Source: Chloromonas sp. AAM2 (Eukaryota; Chlorophyta; Chlorophyceae; Chlamydomonadales; Chlamydomonadaceae). From it: a DNA stretch of 26,529 nucleotides. Shown here piece after piece: positions 23,001 through 26,529 of this stretch (position 1 is its first letter; each line of letters begins with the position of its first letter). Location: NCBI GenBank assembly GCA_004335635.1, contig QAXH01003383.1, forward strand, positions 1-26,529, given 5' to 3'. The position numbers and the translations under genes are program-made. The notes below the pieces were generated by a model. The model was not told the origin of the DNA and did no database searches. It saw only the letters and a program-made list of their open reading frames with translations.

Positions 23001-24714
23001 CGCCCATCGACCGGCTCGTTGGGATCCCAAGCCAGCGACTCAGGCAGCGAGGCAGTGGCGGACGAGCAGGCTACCACCACCAGGCATACACGGCGCAGGT
23101 CTCATCGCAAGCCTGACAAACGCGCCAGCAAGGCGTCAGTCCCAAATGTGCTGGAGTCATCCCAAGCTCTTTCCACGTTGGGGGCTGCGCAACAGGCTGC
23201 TGCACGAACGTTAGAGCAGCTCAGCGGGCAGCAGCCCACGGCCCTGCTGCAGCACTGTCGCCAGCTGCTGATTGCATGCAAAAACAGCGGCGTGGGTCAG
23301 GAACTCCTTGCAATGCTGACCGCTCTACCTTTAATCCTGGAGCCCGCATCGCAGCTGCGCACAATGCAGGTCACGTTACGCACAATGAATACGTCTGCCC
23401 AGCGGACCACACTGGGGCAGGGAATTGAAATTGCTGCTGCTGCGGTGGCTGTACTAGATCGCGCGGCAGATGGTCGGCGATGGTCGGCTCACCAACGCAC
23501 TAGTAACGAGCAGGATAATTGTGCGCCTGTGATGAGCACCAAACCAGTGCAGGCCGTCCGCAGTCCCATGATGACACGGCACGCAGCAAAAGCGCAGACG
23601 CTCGACTCTGCTGATCAAGACAAAGCCAATGGCGATGCACCAACCGGTGATTGCAGCGGCTCTCGACAACGGCCATCCCTGTCTGTTCAGATACCAGCTG
23701 CTGCAGACTGCTCAGACGGTGCACAGGGCACAGGCACACCAACAACAACGTTGGGACGGGCTGCCAAGCGCGTTGGCGCAGGCGACCATGTGTCTGTAAG
23801 CCAGGGCTGGGAAGCACATGCGTCTGTGATGGTGGTAGACGAGCCCCCCGACAACCTGTGGATGGAACAAGAACGATTGAAGCTCCAGAAGACGCACCTC
23901 CAGAAAGTGTTGGATGCCCTGGATGGCACCACCCTTGTATTGATGGATGCACCCATTCCCGAGCTGAACACTGCCACGCCAGCACTCAGTGAACGGCCTC
24001 ATTTGCTAGGTACGACAAGAGCGACGAGTCATCATGCCCCCTTCCCTGTAGCGCCCTGTGTGCAAAACATGGAAAAGCGGCTCACTCTAGTTGGAAAAGC
24101 GGCTCGCTGCTTCCTCTAGTTTTCATTTAATTTTGCTACTTATGCTGTATGGTGATGCGCAGGCTGCAGCAACACCTACTGCCTCAACGTGGTCCCAGGT
24201 TGGTACAGGTGGTGAACCCTGCGCCATCAGAGAACATAACAAACGGTGGCCTCGTGCCTGCTACTGACAGGCCACAGCCACGACCAGCGTGACACCTCAA
24301 TTCCGTTGGTTGGGTACCTTTGCACACAACCCACTCTGGGACACCAGCTATCATACCATGCATTTTTACCTCAGGCCATGCATGAGCATGCGCGGTCTCG
24401 TGTTGGCTTCGGTCAGTGACACGTTTGAGTTGCCACTTGTGACTTTTCATTTGACGGCCATGGACAGCCTTGCAAGCCTCTCTTAGAATTATTCCACATC
24501 AAGCTGACCCTGCCTGCCTGTACCCTTGTATGTAGCCATCATTCTGTTTCTGACCCTCATTTGTTTGCATGGCTTTGCAGGTCGGCCTGAGCGTGAGGTG
24601 GCGCTCAAGCGCTGTGACCTGTGCCAGCGTGTATGGTACTGCTGTGAAGCGTGCCGCCTGACCGCCCGGCCACAGCACAAGCCTTTCTGCCACTGGTCCG
24701 CAGCACTTTTGTGA
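11082..24714 (+). CDS. Giant MYND zinc-finger protein, uncharacterised
   Basis: 26 exons: 11082-11414, 11892-12992, 13148-13296, 13379-13681, 13891-13978, 14402-14476, 14705-14931, 15081-15186, 15453-15553, 15864-15996, 16185-16332, 16646-17172, 17600-18020, 18284-18430, 18675-18787, 18972-19191, 19348-19512, 19682-20094, 20359-20620, 20693-20775, 21057-21236, 22041-22223, 22336-22685, 22883-24009, 24163-24198, 24581-24714 (7,125 nt, 2,374 residues). An in-frame TAA at 11064 precedes the start. The only domain I recognise is a C-terminal MYND finger: Cys2320, 2325, 2342, 2345, 2351, 2355, His2363, Cys2367, with core CDLCQRVWYCCEAC and HKPFC. MYND fingers usually bind proline-rich partners. 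The rest alternates leucine-rich, probably helical blocks (about 160-230, 500-530, 740-870, 1240-1420, 1590-1640, 2010-2110) with Ser/Pro-rich linkers (about 930-1040, 1120-1210, 1770-1790, 2150-2240). Large proteins with a terminal MYND finger are common and uncharacterised in green algae. Uncertain joins: the exon ending at 18020 could end at 18065, and the pair 20620/20693 could join as 20595 to a later acceptor. One intron (18788-18971) has a GC donor. Confidence 0.85.
14299..14330 (-). repeat. Dispersed repeat copy in an intron of the MYND gene
   Basis: The copy reads, on the plus strand, a TCACA-like start, then GAATTGTCCCAGAACTGG and CAAAC. It lies in the intron 13979-14401. It matches, in reverse orientation, the copy at 21320-21349, and in the same orientation the left arm of the hairpin at 26360-26392. 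Unlike the other copies it lacks the adjacent T-tract. Confidence 0.7.
20931..20954 (+). repeat. Partial dispersed repeat copy in an intron of the MYND gene
   Basis: A short A-tract is followed by AAGTTTGCCAGTTCT, which agrees with the repeat core. The sequence then diverges (TCTTG in place of GGGAC). It lies in the intron 20776-21056. It is probably a truncated or decayed copy. Confidence 0.45.
21305..21349 (+). repeat. Dispersed repeat copy with A-tract in an intron of the MYND gene
   Basis: An A/G-rich tract is followed by GTTTGCCAGTTCTGGGACA and then ATTCCTGTGAC. The copy lies in the 804-bp intron 21237-22040, the longest intron of the gene. The match to the 26360 arm extends for about 30 nt with few differences. 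Confidence 0.7.
24163..24714 (+). other. MYND zinc-finger domain of the giant protein, split over three exons
   Basis: The finger is assembled from the last codon of the exon ending at 24009, a 36-nt exon (24163-24198, carrying GCSNTYCLNVVP) and the last exon (24581-24714). The second half follows the family spacing exactly: C-x2-C-x5-C-x3-C-x7-H-x3-C. The first pair is C-x4-C rather than the usual C-x2-C. The finger ends seven residues before the stop codon. Confidence 0.88.
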
Positions 24715-25617
24715 CGTGCCTTAAGCGACCAGACCGTCACACCAGCTGGTGCGTACACGCTTACAAGCTTTGCAGGACGCAAGCACGCAGCTGAAAACAA
24801 ACCAAGCCACTGGCGGGCAATACTGGCCCTGCAACAGTGAAGGTTGTGTGGCGGATGTGCACTGTTCAAATCACCATCCAGCCAGCGATGAAAAACTTGA
24901 AATGCAAAACTTGCCGACGGTCATCCCTGGGGATGGTCAAGAAAGGATCGGCACTCCAGGACCGCAACATGCCCTTATGAGCCTTGATGTACTGCTGAGC
25001 GACAAAGTGACATTTGCACAGGTATGGCATCACAGATGCATTGCTGAGTTCTGCGGCGGTCAAAAAATACATGCCACCTACTTCATAACGAGCATTTACG
25101 ATAATCCCCAGTAAACTAGTACTCTTGAACTGCACTACTCTCTTTGAACTTTAATACTGCGAACGCTGGACATGAATTGATCAGCGACATAACAGACAAC
25201 TGTGCGGAGCGGACCAAATTTGGAGATTCATTAATGTACCCTTGTGAAGGCAGGCTCGCGTACAAGAGGACATCCATTGTTCAGCCATGCTCTGGCCTTC
25301 CCTTGTGCACTTGCCATTTAATTGCTGTCTGCGATTGCAATTGTCTTGTCTGGTGTGGCAATCAGAAACTATGGTTCGCAAGTGCTGTGTGCACAACAGT
25401 TTGACGCTTGATTGGTCAGTTTTCACGAGTGTACTATTGGTTGAATATCACTTGTAGCACAAAGACCAGCCGATGTTCGAACGAGAGAGTCCCTAGGCTG
25501 CTTAGTTTGTCATCGAGGCAGCTTTGTAACGCAGGACATGACGTCAGAGTAAGAGTAACGCCTGTGACGACGAAATCCGTAGCTACCCAGGCTTCAGGGT
25601 GGTCATAACAAGCCTTT
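24715..25617. other. Downstream region of the MYND gene with one exon-like open stretch
   Basis: This region probably begins with the 3' UTR of the MYND gene. A TGTAA lies at 25525-25529, which would give a long UTR of about 810 nt. Between 24776 and 25021 an 82-codon stretch is open, with a tgcag acceptor before it and a CAG/gtatgg donor after it. Its peptide contains WPCNSEGCVADVHC and is not recognised. It cannot be joined in frame to the last MYND exon, which stops at 24714. The rest, 25022-25617, has no frame that I can support. Confidence 0.35.
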
Positions 25618-25808
25618 ATGCAGACCGATGTGCTTCTGCTAGCAGATGTGTCTGAAAGCTTCAGAGATTGGAGCATGGAGCAAACAATCCATACACCGTG
25701 TCACCCTCATCGCCATCCCAACGTTTGGAAAAAGACGACACTCCCCAGGACACCTCATACGTCACATACCTTGATGCCAACAGCCTGGCCCGTGGGCCAC
25801 AGCAAGAG
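25618..25808 (+). pseudogene. Decayed protein-primed family B DNA polymerase fragment (Polinton/Maverick or polinton-like virus type)
   Basis: Two blocks in different frames belong to the DNA_pol_B_2 type polymerase family. The first, 25618-25677, reads QTDVLLLADVSESFRD, the block around the third exonuclease motif. The second, 25680-25808, reads ANNPYTVSP and later SYVTYLDANSL, which leads into polymerase motif A. In intact enzymes a long stretch of protein lies between these blocks. Here they abut with a frame change, so an internal deletion has removed it. The expected residues after LDANSL are not present in the same frame, which suggests a further shift. No start codon, upstream exonuclease motifs or downstream polymerase motifs are visible. 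The piece is a relic of an integrated virus-like element or self-synthesising transposon and should be non-functional. Confidence 0.75.
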
Positions 25809-26202
25809 GTATGTGTTGATTGATGGGATCCACACGCTTGCCTACGGACACTACAGGCAGGGCAATAGGGCAGTCAAACCACAGAGAGCGCTGCCTCACG
25901 ACTCTTGGCTAAAAAGTCAGGATCCTGACTGCAGCGCATCCTGGCATTGTATTCCTGCAATCTGGCAATCGTGAACACAGGGTCCAAGCGGTATGGCCTA
26001 CTCACAGGGTGGATACGATCACGGTTCCGTTCGTTCTAGATAGCCTCGCCGTACACGTCGTGTCTTTCCGGTGCGTTTGGCACGACGGCTGTTCGCACCA
26101 GAGCACTGGCAAAAGTTCTCTGCTGCTGGGCGAGTAAACGTGGCATACACGTAGCGACCGAAGTGTTTAGGTAAGCTAATAATTAGGTAACCTAACCCCG
26201 CC
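25809..26202. other. Region right of the polymerase relic, unassigned
   Basis: No gene can be supported here. A short minus-strand frame (26204-26019) encodes a basic peptide with RRAKRTGKTRRVRRG. It could be part of the same decayed element, but it has no recognised match and may be chance. Confidence 0.35.
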
Positions 26203-26244
26203 AAAAAAAAAAGAAGTTTGCTGGTTCTGGGACAGTTTGTGTGA
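26203..26244 (+). repeat. Dispersed repeat copy with A-tract
   Basis: A run of about ten A residues is followed by GAAGTTTGCTGGTTCTGGG and ACAGTTTGTGTGA. It agrees with the other copies apart from a few substitutions in the core and right end. It lies about 115 bp left of the hairpin. Confidence 0.65.
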
Positions 26245-26359
26245 ATTGGTCTGTATTACCGCCAGCAACCAACCAGGGCATCACCGACACCTAACTCTCA
26301 CATGACACCAAGTCAACGCCACATGTGCACACGTCCACCACGTCACTGTCGATCTCACA

Positions 26360-26433
26360 GGAATTGTCCCAGAACTGGCAAACTTCTTTTTTGAGAAAAA
26401 AAAAAAGAAGTTTGCCAGTTCTGGGACAGTTCC
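26360..26433. repeat. 33-bp inverted repeat (hairpin) made of two dispersed-repeat copies
   Basis: The left arm 26360-26392 and the right arm 26401-26433 are reverse complements at 32 of 33 positions. The 8-nt spacer is A-rich, and the inner part of the stem is T6/A6. Each arm is one copy of the dispersed motif, head to head. As RNA or single-stranded DNA it would form a strong stem-loop. A MITE-like foldback element or a terminal inverted repeat pair are both possible origins. No clear target-site duplication flanks it. Confidence 0.85.
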
Positions 26434-26529
26434 TATCAATACCACTAGAACCGGTGTTGGTGATGGGTGCTGTAGTTGCAAAGTGTGATTGGGTATATTT
26501 TTGAGTTTGCAGACGTGCCACGAGTGTGC

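Noticed and set aside
26019..26204. Basic peptide frame as a viral structural protein
   Set aside because: Only basic composition supports it. There is no motif, and the position next to the polymerase relic is not enough.
1..26529. CRISPR arrays, bacterial operons, ribosome binding sites
   Set aside because: There are no regularly spaced repeats, and every gene has spliceosomal introns, so bacterial features do not apply.

Overview
The window is nuclear DNA from a green alga or a close relative. Four lines of evidence support this: every gene is rich in spliceosomal introns (mostly GT-AG, with acceptors usually reading TGCAG or CGCAG); base composition is near 50-55% G+C in exons; the complex III hinge protein and the FAM133-like protein are of plant type; and a cGMP-dependent protein kinase and a giant MYND-finger protein are present, both typical of chlorophyte genomes. 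The species cannot be named from the sequence. I rebuilt all gene models by hand from splice signals, reading-frame phase and protein recognition. Every exon join listed keeps the frame, and each CDS total divides by three.

Layout from left to right. (1) 615-1275, minus strand: QCR6, the 69-residue hinge subunit of mitochondrial complex III. It has five coding exons and a start codon split by an intron. (2) 1674-3395, plus strand: a 203-residue FAM133-like nuclear Lys/Ser-rich protein in five exons. It is transcribed divergently from QCR6 across about 400 bp. (3) 3396-5311: a convergent gap with no supportable gene. (4) 5312-10457, minus strand: a 722-residue cGMP-dependent protein kinase in 15 exons, with an N-myristoylation-type start, two cyclic-nucleotide-binding domains and an AGC kinase domain. 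(5) 11082-24714, plus strand: one very large gene in 26 exons, encoding about 2,374 residues and ending in a MYND zinc finger. It diverges from the kinase across about 620 bp. (6) 24715-26529: gene-poor DNA. It holds an open exon-like stretch, a decayed protein-primed family B DNA polymerase fragment (Polinton/Maverick or polinton-like virus type), and copies of a short dispersed repeat, one pair of which forms a near-perfect 33-bp hairpin.

The genes do not form a pathway. QCR6 acts in respiration, the FAM133-like protein is probably nuclear, the kinase is a membrane-associated cGMP effector, and the role of the MYND protein is unknown. The most notable items are the split QCR6 start codon, the polymerase remnant with an internal deletion, the dispersed hairpin-forming repeat in introns and intergenic DNA, two GC-AG introns, and the unusual second nucleotide-binding site of the kinase.
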